From JAOAFZ01 sp964412815 (GTDB taxonomy: Bacteria; Patescibacteriota; Microgenomatia; UBA1406; GWC2-37-13): a stretch of DNA of 64,000 nt. The DNA lies in the NCBI GenBank assembly GCA_964412815.1, contig CAYPQF010000038.1, positions 1 to 64,000 of the forward strand. The letters are read 5' to 3'. The translations under genes and the position numbers were made by a program. The notes beneath the pieces were generated by a model, which was given only the letters and a program-made list of their open reading frames with translations, did no database searches and was not told where the DNA came from. Positions 7,274-16,336 of this stretch are shown here, piece by piece (the stretch's first letter is position 1; each line of letters opens with the position of its first letter).

Positions 7274-8350
7274 TTAAGGCTCAGTAAGAAGCGCCTCTTC
7301 TGTGGCTTCAGAAGGCGGATCTACCAGTACCCGGGTATTAAAAAACGCGATCGTCTGAGCAGCAGCATCCTGCCAGCCGTCCGGCGCCAGATTATGATCG
7401 CTGTTCTGGTGCATAAACAGTTCTACCGTTTTATCTTTGTCTGTCAACTCGTCGTGTAATGCCTGGGACCAGGCTGCGGGAACGGGCTCATCCTGTAGCC
7501 CCTGATGAATTTGTATCGGAGCCGTAATCTTGTCATAAAACGTATTCGTGGAGTATTGAGTCACATCATACCATTGTTCAAAATCCGCAATCAGCTTGCG
7601 CAATGCCTTCCCGCCATCGTCATACTCATCGGTATAGTACAGAATAGAATAGGGAAACGGCTTGGAGACAGGAGCCCACAACACAGTCGGCATCGGTTTT
7701 CCAGTGATCGCGAGCAGAGAGAGGGCAATGTGTCCTCCGTTACTATGCCCCCAGATACCGACTTTCTTAGTATCTATGCTGACCGGTTCCGGAAGGTCTG
7801 CGAGCATCTCGTTCAGCGAACCGACCGATGCCAGTACGGTAAGCGCTGTGGTATAGCCCTGAAATCGTTCTTCCATTGGGTTCATCGACGGAGGGGATGA
7901 TTCGGCATATCCCAGGAAGTCCGGAGAAAACGTGACATACCCTTCTTTTGCCAGCTCTTCGCCAATACGCTGACTGCCTATGCCCGTTTCGTAGATAGAC
8001 CGATCAACGAAACCACGTAACAACATAATAAATGGTCTGTTCTCCGTCTGGGTTTTCGGCAGGTTAAGCATCCCGCTTACCTTTCCATCAGGGGTATCAA
8101 TATACGCAATATAGCTGGTCAGTTCTTCGGTGTTCTGCACTTCGCGACCTAATGCAAATGGTGCCGGACTAAATGTTTGCTTTCCCAGTTCGGGAAACGC
8201 ATACTGTTGTAATGAGGTATCAGGAGTTGCTTCTGACGCGTTCCCCAGTGGTGAGATATAGGAAGGAGATGCGGCAAAGAGCCGTTCGTAGACGTATAAT
8301 CCGGTAAATGCGGTAGTAACAACCACATAGATCACAAGAAGGTATTTCAT
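7274..8350 (-). CDS. Membrane-anchored alpha/beta hydrolase
   Basis: 358 residues: N-terminal signal anchor (MKYLLVIYVVVTTAFTGLYV) and an extracytoplasmic alpha/beta-hydrolase fold. The nucleophile elbow GHSNGG is clear; QGLQDEPVP and SDHNLAP supply the likely Asp and His of the triad. Sequence resembles prolyl-oligopeptidase-type esterases/dienelactone hydrolases, so a secreted esterase or peptidase. ATG at 8350 comes one base after the stop of the signal peptidase gene, so the two are translated from one message; a GTG at 8362 in the overlap is possible but less likely. Confidence 0.8.
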   Translation of the reverse strand: MKYLLVIYVVVTTAFTGLYVYERLFAASPSYISPLGNASEATPDTSLQQYAFPELGKQTFSPAPFALGREVQNTEELTSYIAYIDTPDGKVSGMLNLPKTQTENRPFIMLLRGFVDRSIYETGIGSQRIGEELAKEGYVTFSPDFLGYAESSPPSMNPMEERFQGYTTALTVLASVGSLNEMLADLPEPVSIDTKKVGIWGHSNGGHIALSLLAITGKPMPTVLWAPVSKPFPYSILYYTDEYDDGGKALRKLIADFEQWYDVTQYSTNTFYDKITAPIQIHQGLQDEPVPAAWSQALHDELTDKDKTVELFMHQNSDHNLAPDGWQDAAAQTIAFFNTRVLVDPPSEATEEALLTEP

Positions 8351-8351
8351 A

Positions 8352-9830
8352 TTATTCTTCACCCTGCAGCGCCTTGTTCAGGCGGTCAGCAATCTGGTTT
8401 TGCTCGTCAAAGAGAGCTTTATCTTCTTCTATAAATCGTTTTTCCTCGTCGGTAAACCATTCGTTGTTTTCCATGCGTTGCACAATCTGCTTGGCACGGG
8501 CACTTCTGGTGCGAATAATCTCGTTAATTCGATCAATATCTTTCTGATATCTTTTATAGATAGCTTCATTAAACTTAAGGTCCTGCCAGCCCGGGCGAAT
8601 TTCCTGGAGTTTGTCGACCAGTGCTTGCCATTCCAGAACATCTGTTCGTTCATAGTTCGGCGGTTTGTAACCAGCAAGATGCTGTACCACAATCTGGACC
8701 GGACACCCGTTTAAAAAGCCGACAAAGGTGCTGACACCAATCTCCTGATAATCTTTTTCCAGCAAAAACTCTGCTGAATCGGGGTATTCAAAGAACGAAT
8801 CAATCAGTTCACCCGCGTCATAGTACCCCAATACCGGAAACTCACCATAGACTATATTGGAGTACCCAACGTCTTTAAAGGAGTCCTGGATGGTATACCC
8901 GCTCCGGGTTGCTTCAAACGAAAGATCGTTGTATTCAAGCATCACCTTTGCCCGCTTTTCTGCTGACTCGGACAACTTCGGTTCCAGTGTAAGCGGCTCG
9001 ATTCCTTTTTCTGCCCGTTTTTTGTTCAGAAGGTCGACATAGTCTTCTGCCACAAACTCAGAGGCAAATCCGATATCCTGATCGTTGGTAGTATCTCGCC
9101 AGCGCTTTCCAAAAAGTTTACGCTGTTCATTCATCGGCAGATAGAACTCAATATCTTTTTTGTCTACCAGACCAATGGCACGGGAGTCGAGACTCACCTT
9201 GCGGTTGTCACCCAGGACAAAATATTTATTCTCGGGGACCGTCACAGCAGTACAATCAGCTACCGCTGCCCCACCGAACGTTGATCGTGCCTTCAGAATA
9301 TACGGTTCATCGATTGACTCACCATTCACCGATACATAGCCATTACGAATGCTAACCACGTCGCCTGGTACGCCAATAATGCGCTTTACAAAGCCTCCCT
9401 GCTTTCGTGGATCTTTATGCTGGGCGTCAAACACCTCGACGGTCTGTGTGTTTTTAAACACCACAATATCTCCCCGCTTCAACTCCGGCTTCAGTCTTTC
9501 TGCATACGGCTTTACCTGTTTGATGTTCTCCAGATCTTTTAGATGCGGGTACCGATGTACCGGAAGGTTTGTTTTATCAAGAATGGTAGGCAGCATGGAG
9601 TCTCCCACTACTGGAATTGCTACCCGGACAACCCCAACCGACTGCAGGCCCATGGTGGCTGCCACGGCAATAAAGTAGTAACTGCCGATCCAGATCGGCA
9701 GTAGTATCGTAATTGAGAAAACGAGCGAAAGCACCTTGACCAGTTTGCGATGTTTCTTATCACGAAGAATATGGACTGGAAACCAGAGAGGATATATGAG
9801 GAATGTAAAGAATGATAAGATTGATCTCAT
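8352..9830 (-). CDS. lepB: Signal peptidase I fused to a CAP/SCP-like domain
   Basis: 492 residues. Two membrane helices (about 3-20 and 32-58) precede a type I signal peptidase with Ser78 (GDSMLP), Lys149 (FVKRIIGVPGD), GDN (207-209) and DSR (215-217), all expected catalytic boxes. After residue ~245 comes a CAP/SCP-like domain (VDLLNKKRAEKGIEPLTLEP ... SAEKRAKVMLEY ... EIGVSTF), then a charged helical tail to the end. A signal peptidase carrying a CAP module is unusual and suggests processing coupled to binding of an exported or wall component. I prefer Met at 9830 (TAAAAT/TATAAT just upstream) over 9863. Confidence 0.9.
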   Translation of the reverse strand: MRSILSFFTFLIYPLWFPVHILRDKKHRKLVKVLSLVFSITILLPIWIGSYYFIAVAATMGLQSVGVVRVAIPVVGDSMLPTILDKTNLPVHRYPHLKDLENIKQVKPYAERLKPELKRGDIVVFKNTQTVEVFDAQHKDPRKQGGFVKRIIGVPGDVVSIRNGYVSVNGESIDEPYILKARSTFGGAAVADCTAVTVPENKYFVLGDNRKVSLDSRAIGLVDKKDIEFYLPMNEQRKLFGKRWRDTTNDQDIGFASEFVAEDYVDLLNKKRAEKGIEPLTLEPKLSESAEKRAKVMLEYNDLSFEATRSGYTIQDSFKDVGYSNIVYGEFPVLGYYDAGELIDSFFEYPDSAEFLLEKDYQEIGVSTFVGFLNGCPVQIVVQHLAGYKPPNYERTDVLEWQALVDKLQEIRPGWQDLKFNEAIYKRYQKDIDRINEIIRTRSARAKQIVQRMENNEWFTDEEKRFIEEDKALFDEQNQIADRLNKALQGEE

Positions 9831-9891
9831 ACCAGATTTTATTATAACCAAGTTTTTAACCAAGTTGTTGCACTATTGAGGCAAAAACTTG

Positions 9892-9897
9892 TATACT
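9892..9897 (+). promoter_or_regulatory. -10 box of a leaderless transcript
   Basis: TTGCAC (9868-9873), 18-bp spacer, TATACT (9892-9897), then 6 nt to the ATG at 9904. Confidence 0.6.
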
Positions 9898-9903
9898 ATA
9901 CGT

Positions 9904-10212
9904 ATGATTGAACTAATACTTGCCGTAATCTTTATCCTGTGGTTACTTGGATTTATTCAAGTGGGTTTTCTTGACGCTGTATTGTTTAATTTGAACGGTA
10001 TGGCAATTGATGTGAAAGACATCATTATTTTCTTACTTGTCCTGTGGCTCATCGGGTTACTCCCCCGTCCGTTCCGTGAAATTACCGCTATTCTCTTTAT
10101 TCTCTGGCTGCTCTCTCTGTTTGGCGTACTCACGATTGCAGGACTGGGACTTTCCAATATCCTGATCTTTGCACTGATTGTCGGCGCAGTCATCTATCTG
10201 ATTAAGCGGTAA
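9904..10212 (+). CDS. Small membrane protein, unknown
   Basis: 102 residues almost entirely hydrophobic: three to four helices with a repeated 'FILWLLG / LVLWLIGLL / FILWLLSLFG' motif, suggesting internal duplication of a ~30-residue hairpin unit, and a polar break FREI near residue 57. It ends with a basic YLIKR. The start at 9904 is set by the -10 box 6 nt upstream. The gene converges with mscS, 10 bases apart. No function can be given; small YqaE/lmo0937-like stress membrane proteins look superficially alike. Confidence 0.65.
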   Translation: MIELILAVIFILWLLGFIQVGFLDAVLFNLNGMAIDVKDIIIFLLVLWLIGLLPRPFREITAILFILWLLSLFGVLTIAGLGLSNILIFALIVGAVIYLIKR

Positions 10213-10222
10213 AAACTACTTT

Positions 10223-11308
10223 TTATCTGTGACCCGCTGCTGCGTGCGCAGATTGGGTAACGAAGACCTGTTGCGTCGGATATGCCAAGGGAATCTTCTG
10301 CTCTTCCAGCCATTCTTTGAGCCGCAGATTAATCTCCTGCTGGATGTCCATATAGATCAGATATTCACTTGAGTCGATGTAATAGACTACCTCAAACAGC
10401 AGACTGAAATCGCCATACTTCTGAAAATGTGCCCGGTCAAACTCGGTTTGATCGATTGAGGTTATAATCTCTTTGACGATTTCCGGTATCTGTTTCAGTT
10501 GAGCATTCGCCGTGTTATACGGAACTCCGAACGAAAATACCACCCGCCGTTTCTCCATACGTTTATAGTTGTTGATCCGGGATTCGGTCAGTTCTTTGTT
10601 GGTCATCACCAACTGTTGTCCTTCTAATGTCCTGATGCGGGTTGATTTGAGACCAATCTGCTCTACCACCCCCATATCATTCCCCACAATAATAAAGTCG
10701 CCTACCTTGAACGGTTTATCCAGATAGATCGAGATATACGCAAAGAGATCGGTCAAAATATTCTGGAGTGCAAATGCCACCGCGATACCCGCGACTCCCA
10801 GTCCTCCCAGCAACGTAGTAATGTTATATCCCAGATTCTGAAGAATAATCAGAAACGCAATCAACCAGATCACAATTGAGATAATGTGTTGAATAAACCC
10901 CTTGATATGGTCGTCCAGGTCCTTCGTCTTGTGGCTTTTCTCCATGGCAGTCTGGAGGCCGTACACCGCAATCTTCTGAGACGCCCGCGCGGCATAGATG
11001 GTAAAAATAATCACCATTGCGTAAAAAAAGATATTTTCTATGGTCCGTGGCAAGTCAAGGTAGAGCACTCCCAGATAGAGTGCGAGCGCCCCATAAAAGT
11101 ATCCATTTACCGTGGAGAGAACATTGACCGCCACATCGTCTACTTTGGTGCTGGTTCGCTCAGATAATGCACGTAGTTTACCGGCTACCAGTCGTTTGAG
11201 CACAATGATTATGCCGTAGGTCACTATCACCAGACAGAGCGCTATCAAATACTCATAAACCGTATTATTGAGAAAAGTAGTTTGCAGAAGTGTTTCATCA
11301 AATGACAT
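10223..11308 (-). CDS. MscS-family mechanosensitive channel
   Basis: 361 residues with about four N-terminal helices and the MscS pore signature LLGGLGVAGIAVAFALQN followed by DLFAYISIYLDKPFKVGDFI, the TM3b/beta-domain junction, then the cytoplasmic beta and alpha/beta vestibule domain. It should gate in response to membrane tension and release solutes under hypo-osmotic shock. Of the small-conductance type (YnaI/MscS-like with extra N-terminal helices). Start chosen at the internal ATG (11308), preceded by TAGCAT 8 nt upstream. Confidence 0.9.
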   Translation of the reverse strand: MSFDETLLQTTFLNNTVYEYLIALCLVIVTYGIIIVLKRLVAGKLRALSERTSTKVDDVAVNVLSTVNGYFYGALALYLGVLYLDLPRTIENIFFYAMVIIFTIYAARASQKIAVYGLQTAMEKSHKTKDLDDHIKGFIQHIISIVIWLIAFLIILQNLGYNITTLLGGLGVAGIAVAFALQNILTDLFAYISIYLDKPFKVGDFIIVGNDMGVVEQIGLKSTRIRTLEGQQLVMTNKELTESRINNYKRMEKRRVVFSFGVPYNTANAQLKQIPEIVKEIITSIDQTEFDRAHFQKYGDFSLLFEVVYYIDSSEYLIYMDIQQEINLRLKEWLEEQKIPLAYPTQQVFVTQSAHAAAGHR

Positions 11309-11410
11309 ATCCTCGTATGCTAACAGACAAAGATGAAAATGAAGCAAGAGAAGCCGAACTCATACCAGAGCACAGGACCCGTTTCACGTTGCGCGTATCC
11401 GACAGAAAAG

Positions 11411-12763
11411 TTACTTTTTCTTGATTAAGTCTGCCACACCAATCTTTCGCGCCAGGAAGGGCGTTAACGGAGGTTCGATTACGAGTGTCAGAAGAATAAC
11501 CCACATACCAATTGCAATCACAAAATCTGACTGGATGATGTTGTAACTGGAAGCGATGATCAAGAGTATTGCCGCGATAATACCGGTTTCTCGGATAAAG
11601 CTGAGGAACACAATATCCTTAAACTGGAATTCGTGTCTGAGCAGCCACGGCAACAGCGAGACAAATACCACAAACGGACGGATGACAAACATAAAGAGCA
11701 GGGCCGCGATAATACCCACCGGGGCAAGCTCAATCAGGATCTCCAGTGGAACCAGTGCTCCCAGAACGATAAAGATAAACGGCTTGATCAAATGGCTCAG
11801 GAGACTCTCATAGAAATGTGAGACCTGTTTGAGACCGCCAATCATATCCGTCAACAGCCCACTGACAAACGCTGCAAGAAATCCGGCACCTCCCAGTACT
11901 GTTCCGAGAGAGTAGGTAAAGATTGGAACCGACAGCAACAGCGCAGGATCTGCTTCGTGGTCTTTGCGTTCATTTTGCTGATAGTAGAATTTTTTGATCA
12001 ACATAAACCCAATCCAGCCGACCAGAATGCCGGAAATAATCTGGAGTGCCAGAGCATCGTAAGTTGATTTGTTCACGAGTGGAACAAAATATCCGAAGAT
12101 GTTACCGGACTGAGTAACACCCACCCCTATCATGGCGAGCAACAGGAAGCGTGTCAGAATACTGCCGGTAATATCCGTTAACGCACTCTCCGCGATTGCA
12201 ATCTCCTTCAGGAACTCCCGGCGGAACTTCATGATGTTCAGCGTCGGAATGATTGCAGTCGGGTCGGTCGATGCCAGCGCCGCACTCAGAATCACAATTG
12301 ACGGGATAAGCGCGAGTTCAACCTGTCCGAAGATGGTAAGTAAAAAGTACAGAACTGCAGTAAAGATAAGGGAGGTAATAATGACCCCTACCAGACTAAG
12401 TGATGCAATTGGGAAAAACCAGTGCTTAAAGTTCTTGAACGGAATCTCGAGCCCTCCGGCAAACAGTACAATAGCAGCAAACAGCTCCATCACAATTTTC
12501 AGTCCGGAAATCTGATGAGTATAAAACTCAAGCACCGGCTGAAGTGCCATACCGGCAAAGATTGCCCAGACAAACGACGGAATGACGGTTTTTGGGGCTA
12601 TGCGATTAATGTAGTAACCGACAAACAGTACTGATCCCAGAATAAAGAGTTGCACATCTATTTCGTGAATAATCTCTGCGTTGTGCCCAATAAGACCGCG
12701 CGTCAACAGCGAGATGACTGTTAAAAACAGTATCAGCATGAAATAGGGAACAATATTTTTCAT
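11411..12763 (-). CDS. Cation/proton antiporter (CPA family)
   Basis: 450 residues and about 12 membrane helices. The core motifs are ASTDPTAIIPTLN and IAIAESALTDITGS, carrying the conserved acidic ion-binding residues of CPA-type Na+(K+)/H+ exchangers. It ends shortly after the last helix with a basic tail (GVADLIKKK) and has no regulatory RCK or long cytoplasmic domain, unlike the antiporters at 18355 and 55093. Start at 12763 is preferred: TACAAT lies 10 nt upstream and GGAG 6 nt upstream. Substrate ion cannot be decided from sequence. Confidence 0.85.
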   Translation of the reverse strand: MKNIVPYFMLILFLTVISLLTRGLIGHNAEIIHEIDVQLFILGSVLFVGYYINRIAPKTVIPSFVWAIFAGMALQPVLEFYTHQISGLKIVMELFAAIVLFAGGLEIPFKNFKHWFFPIASLSLVGVIITSLIFTAVLYFLLTIFGQVELALIPSIVILSAALASTDPTAIIPTLNIMKFRREFLKEIAIAESALTDITGSILTRFLLLAMIGVGVTQSGNIFGYFVPLVNKSTYDALALQIISGILVGWIGFMLIKKFYYQQNERKDHEADPALLLSVPIFTYSLGTVLGGAGFLAAFVSGLLTDMIGGLKQVSHFYESLLSHLIKPFIFIVLGALVPLEILIELAPVGIIAALLFMFVIRPFVVFVSLLPWLLRHEFQFKDIVFLSFIRETGIIAAILLIIASSYNIIQSDFVIAIGMWVILLTLVIEPPLTPFLARKIGVADLIKKK

Positions 12764-12816
12764 CGGTAACTCCATTGTAAAGTGTTTCGGAATCCGATGC
12801 AACCGGTTACGCTTTT

Positions 12817-13653
12817 TTACTGAGGGAAAACCCCATCTGTTTGCGTCAGGAAGGTATCATAGAGCTTCATCAACTGTCGCACAGCAGCTGGAATCTCAGG
12901 AAAGAGATGTGAATCAATTCTCCTGACTGGCACAATCTTGGTGCTGGTACTGGTCAGAAATGCACCGTCGTACGCCCCTAAGCGGGAGTACGGAATCACT
13001 TCTTCCCGGTAGGTATAGCCGTGCGTTCGAGCCACATGAAGAATGGTTTTTCTGGTAACGCCTTCTAAAATTAGATCAGACGGCGGCGAGATTATGGTAG
13101 TGCCTTGAATCGTAAAAAAGTTGGTGCGTGTTCCCTCCCGGATCGTTCCGTCACGATCTACCAGCAGGCCATCATAACACCCTGCTTCTTGTGCATCCCG
13201 ATAGATCAGATAGCTGGGGAGCATATTCAGTGACTTTGCGTTCGGCAGATAGCGTTCGTACTGAAACGTGATGGTATCAACACCGGTTCTGTAGAGTTTA
13301 CGGTCGGGAAAGAGCGGCGCGAGCGGAAGAATAAAGAGCTGGGCATCTGCCGCGGTTTTACCACCAATCAGAAGCATCTTGATGTTACTCGCCGAAAGGT
13401 GATTCTCTGAGACAACCGCACGAATCCATGCGATGACTTGAGATTTAGTAAACGGGTGAGCAAGGCGGATCAGTTCAGCAGAAAGAAAGAGACGATCAAC
13501 ATGCTGTTCGACAAAATACAGCACCTCTTTGCGAACTTTCATGGTTTCGTAGACACCAAAGCCATAGCTGTACTCGATGTGGTCCAGCGGCACTACTGCC
13601 TGATCCAGTGGCAGCAGTTCCCCGTTTCTGGAGAAATAGGATTTTTGTTGCAT
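12817..13653 (-). CDS. Class IV PLP-dependent aminotransferase (IlvE/PabC/Dat-like)
   Basis: 278 residues of the fold-type IV family. Lys140 in NAKSLNML is the PLP Schiff-base lysine; Glu173 in REGTRTNFF binds the pyridine nitrogen; YSYGFGVYETM near the N-terminus and LTSTSTKIVPV near the C-terminus are also family marks. Candidate activities are branched-chain aminotransferase, D-amino acid transaminase or 4-amino-4-deoxychorismate lyase; sequence alone does not decide. In a genome with few amino-acid pathways, D-amino acid supply for peptidoglycan is a reasonable guess. TATAAT lies 11 nt before ATG. Confidence 0.85.
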   Translation of the reverse strand: MQQKSYFSRNGELLPLDQAVVPLDHIEYSYGFGVYETMKVRKEVLYFVEQHVDRLFLSAELIRLAHPFTKSQVIAWIRAVVSENHLSASNIKMLLIGGKTAADAQLFILPLAPLFPDRKLYRTGVDTITFQYERYLPNAKSLNMLPSYLIYRDAQEAGCYDGLLVDRDGTIREGTRTNFFTIQGTTIISPPSDLILEGVTRKTILHVARTHGYTYREEVIPYSRLGAYDGAFLTSTSTKIVPVRRIDSHLFPEIPAAVRQLMKLYDTFLTQTDGVFPQ

Positions 13654-13674
13654 ACCGTCGCTCTATTATAGCAC

Positions 13675-14394
13675 TCAGGTCTCGATATCGGTATGCACAC
13701 GGACGTCTTTCATTTCGTGAAACACCGCGCCCGGTGTTTTATGGAGGGCATGAGAGTCCTGATTAAAAATGGTCTCCAGGGCCTGCTTTTTATCGTCGCC
13801 GGACACAAAGACCAGCGCATGGTCTATAATAGAACGGACAAATGGCATTGTGGTTGTAACCCGGTGTGGATACGGGTTCTTCCCGGTAGCATCGTAACTT
13901 ACTACCCACCGATCCCCTTCAAACAGGGAATCAAAGGTTTCTTTACTCTCGGGGAATGGCATCATTCCGGAGATATGTGCGTCCGGTCCAACTCCCATGG
14001 TTGCTATCACCACGCCAGCGGGATTCGCATCCTTCCAGCCTCGTACTGCCTGCTCAAACCGGGTAGCCAGCTGTTCCGCGGTCTCCCCCTGTTGCACCCT
14101 GGTATCGATGGTTCGGCAGCCTTTTTCCTGTATTCGCGCGTAGAATTCCGTGTGCGTGAGTAATGCGAAGTTATTTTCCTGAGGGTCCGTCGAGTATCGC
14201 TCGTCAAGTACCGTTACCGTTATTCGATCGGTAATGTACTGCGGCAGTATCGCTTCAACCAGCTGGAGCGCGGAACCACCGGAAGACAGAAAAAGAATTG
14301 CGTCAGACATATGTTGCGCAAGCAGAGCATCCAGCTCTGATCCCGCGGATCTGAATGCTTCATCTCTGGTTTCGTACTCGGTTAGCTGTATCAT
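13675..14394 (-). CDS. pgl: 6-phosphogluconolactonase
   Basis: 239 residues of the NagB/6-phosphogluconolactonase superfamily (DevB type): ILFLSSGGSALQLVEAI is the phosphate-binding glycine loop, VTVLDERY the catalytic-site strand, and GVGPDAHISGMMP the GxGxDGHxAS-like block with His. The expected reaction is hydrolysis of 6-phosphogluconolactone in the pentose phosphate pathway; a glucosamine-phosphate deaminase-like role is less likely because the NagB motifs differ. No other pentose phosphate gene is in the window. TATAAT (14401-14406) ends exactly 6 nt before ATG, predicting a leaderless mRNA. Confidence 0.85.
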   Translation of the reverse strand: MIQLTEYETRDEAFRSAGSELDALLAQHMSDAILFLSSGGSALQLVEAILPQYITDRITVTVLDERYSTDPQENNFALLTHTEFYARIQEKGCRTIDTRVQQGETAEQLATRFEQAVRGWKDANPAGVVIATMGVGPDAHISGMMPFPESKETFDSLFEGDRWVVSYDATGKNPYPHRVTTTMPFVRSIIDHALVFVSGDDKKQALETIFNQDSHALHKTPGAVFHEMKDVRVHTDIET

Positions 14395-14415
14395 GCAGCC
14401 ATTATACCCGTTGAA

Positions 14416-14751
14416 TTATTGTGATGGAAGTGCTGAATCATCCAGATTTTCCGTTGTGGAAGAATCTATCAATGCATCCAGATACTCTACTTCACGATCA
14501 ATATCATCAGCCGACTCCGGGGCGGGTGGTTCAGTTGGCAAGATTGCCGAGCCACTGGCAGCAACAGGAACTATCGGTGCTTGAGAGTCAGCGGTGACTT
14601 CCGTTGTTCCTTCTACTGCAATAGGCTGCTGCTGTTCCAGTTCCGCAGTCTGACGACGAAGCTGATTCTGAAAAAAGAAGATCAATCCAACTGAACATAC
14701 TACCACCAGTACCAGCATCCCTGCGATTAAGAGTTTGTTTTGATTTGTCAT
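14416..14751 (-). CDS. Single-span membrane protein, unknown
   Basis: 111 residues: N-terminal anchor helix (about 8-28, KLLIAGMLVLVVVCSVGLIFF) followed by a short Gln/Glu-rich coiled segment (NQLRRQTAELEQQQP) and an acidic, Ala/Pro-rich low-complexity tail. The start is 3 bases after the stop of the upstream secreted protein, so the two form one operon. No family recognised; probably an envelope-associated accessory. Confidence 0.65.
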   Translation of the reverse strand: MTNQNKLLIAGMLVLVVVCSVGLIFFFQNQLRRQTAELEQQQPIAVEGTTEVTADSQAPIVPVAASGSAILPTEPPAPESADDIDREVEYLDALIDSSTTENLDDSALPSQ

Positions 14752-14753
14752 AA

Positions 14754-15500
14754 TTATTGTGCGGAATCACTTGCAACAGCATCATCCTCGATCTGATCTT
14801 TCAGAGCCTGCAATGCGGGACGAACCGTCTCCTTATAGTAATCATGCAGTTCTGCACGTGCTTCTCTGAGTGACTCAAGTTCATCTTTGGTTGTTTCCAG
14901 TGCTGCCTGGAACTCTTCTTTTGAGGCAGTGCATCCCAATTCCTTGACACTCTCAAGCGCGTTCATAAAAGACGCAAATGCATCTTCAACGGCTTCCACC
15001 CGGGTATCCATGCCTTCAACGGCTTGTTCCAAAGCAGCTGTATCATATCCTTTTTCCGAGAAGATTTCGATAGCTTGCTTCAGGCGTTCTACCAGACGAT
15101 TATGTCGCTCTTCATCATTTCCGCGGGCAGTTTGAAACCGTTCCGCATTCATCCGATTTTTCTCATTAAGAGGAGCACAGCGTGCTTCATCAGTAGCCAT
15201 ACGATCCTGCATCTGTTGTCTGGGCATACCGGAAACACGCGGCATTCCTGAGACCCGTTTTTGCGGCATTCCACTAAGTCGTTCTTTTGGCGGCATGGGA
15301 CTTCCACTCAATTGTTTCCGGGGTGGGGGTGACCCTTCCGTTCTTCCGGTCCCCTGCATCAGCGGGCGACCATTCTGCATCTGGACATCTTCCAGATCCA
15401 TGGTCCGGGGTTGTTGAGGCACACGTTCCTGTTCCTGTGCCAATACAGTTGGAACGATCAGGGTTAGCAGTGCTGCAAAAAGAATTGGGATTATACGCAT
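14754..15500 (-). CDS. Secreted coiled-coil protein with SGMP repeats, unknown
   Basis: 248 residues. A signal peptide (MRIIPILFAALLTLIVPTVLA) is followed by a basic low-complexity region in which 'RLSGMP / RVSGMP' recurs four times, then two Cys-containing helical stretches predicted as coiled coil (RLVERLKQAIEIF..., EEFQAALETTKDELESLREA). Secreted helical proteins of this kind are frequent in Patescibacteria and have no known role. The start is placed at 15500 because TACTCT sits exactly 6 nt upstream; the longer reading frame runs back across the divergent truB promoter. Confidence 0.7.
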   Translation of the reverse strand: MRIIPILFAALLTLIVPTVLAQEQERVPQQPRTMDLEDVQMQNGRPLMQGTGRTEGSPPPRKQLSGSPMPPKERLSGMPQKRVSGMPRVSGMPRQQMQDRMATDEARCAPLNEKNRMNAERFQTARGNDEERHNRLVERLKQAIEIFSEKGYDTAALEQAVEGMDTRVEAVEDAFASFMNALESVKELGCTASKEEFQAALETTKDELESLREARAELHDYYKETVRPALQALKDQIEDDAVASDSAQ

Positions 15501-15556
15501 ATAGATAGAGTAATCAAGAGTTCGCCCTGGTGCAAGGAGAAACGCAAAGAGATTGG

Positions 15557-15562
15557 TATAAT
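15557..15562 (+). promoter_or_regulatory. -10 box of leaderless truB
   Basis: TATAAT followed by AGGAAG and then ATG at 15569; the 6-nt gap puts the transcription start on the start codon. The divergent gene's -10 box (15507-15512) is 44 bp away, so 15500-15569 is a two-way promoter. Confidence 0.65.
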
Positions 15563-15568
15563 AGGAAG

Positions 15569-16336
15569 ATGGAATATATTCTCCCGGTATATAAACCAGT
15601 TGGTGAAACTCCACTGGATACACTCAACAGGCTGCGAATCGAACAGCCACGCTACCGGGAGGCAACGCTGGGTTATGCCGGACGGCTTGACCCCATGGCT
15701 TCCGGAGTACTTCTGGTACTGGTAAATGAAGCAAACACCAATCGCAAAGAACTGGAGCGTCTGGACAAAGAGTATGAGTTTTCGTGGATTCCCGGAATCA
15801 CCACAGATACGTACGATCTTATGGGTCTGGTTACCCGCATCCAGCCGGTACAGTCACCGCTCGAACCGCAACAGATGCGTGAGCAGTTGAAGCGGTATAG
15901 GGGGAGTTTCGATCAACCGTATCCCCCATACTCCGCTGCCCGAGTCAATGGCAAACCGCTGTACTACTGGGCCCGGGCCGGTAAAATCGACGCAGTACCA
16001 CGGCCCTCAAAAACTGTCACCATTTCGTCGATCAAGCTTGACGGAATTACTGAATTAAGCGGGGAGGAATTGCTCAACAAATGTACCACTCAAATAGAAC
16101 AGGTCCGGGGAGATTTTCGTCAGAAAGAGATAATCCAGCGCTGGGAGGAGGAACTTAAACCGTATCCCGCCCATCGATGGAGAGAGTATCACGGTACGTG
16201 TGTCTGTAGCAGCGGCACCTATATCCGCAGTCTGGTAGACAGCATCGGAGCCGATCTCGGTACCGGCGCTGTTACCTCTGCAATTACCAGAACACGGGTG
16301 GGATCGTATACCCTTACACCCATGCCGCAAGGATAA
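15569..16336 (+). CDS. truB: tRNA pseudouridine(55) synthase TruB
   Basis: 255 residues. The catalytic Asp is D41 in GYAGRLDPMASGVLLV, the TruB motif; YKPVGETPLDTLNRLR at the N-terminus and GTCVCSSGTYIRSLVDSIGADL near the C-terminus are further TruB blocks. It should make pseudouridine 55 in the T-loop of tRNA. The usual 'HxGTLDP' reads GYAGRLDP here, a modest departure. It lacks a long C-terminal PUA domain. The 3' end overlaps the convergent DUF1761 gene by 23 bases. Confidence 0.9.
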   Translation: MEYILPVYKPVGETPLDTLNRLRIEQPRYREATLGYAGRLDPMASGVLLVLVNEANTNRKELERLDKEYEFSWIPGITTDTYDLMGLVTRIQPVQSPLEPQQMREQLKRYRGSFDQPYPPYSAARVNGKPLYYWARAGKIDAVPRPSKTVTISSIKLDGITELSGEELLNKCTTQIEQVRGDFRQKEIIQRWEEELKPYPAHRWREYHGTCVCSSGTYIRSLVDSIGADLGTGAVTSAITRTRVGSYTLTPMPQG

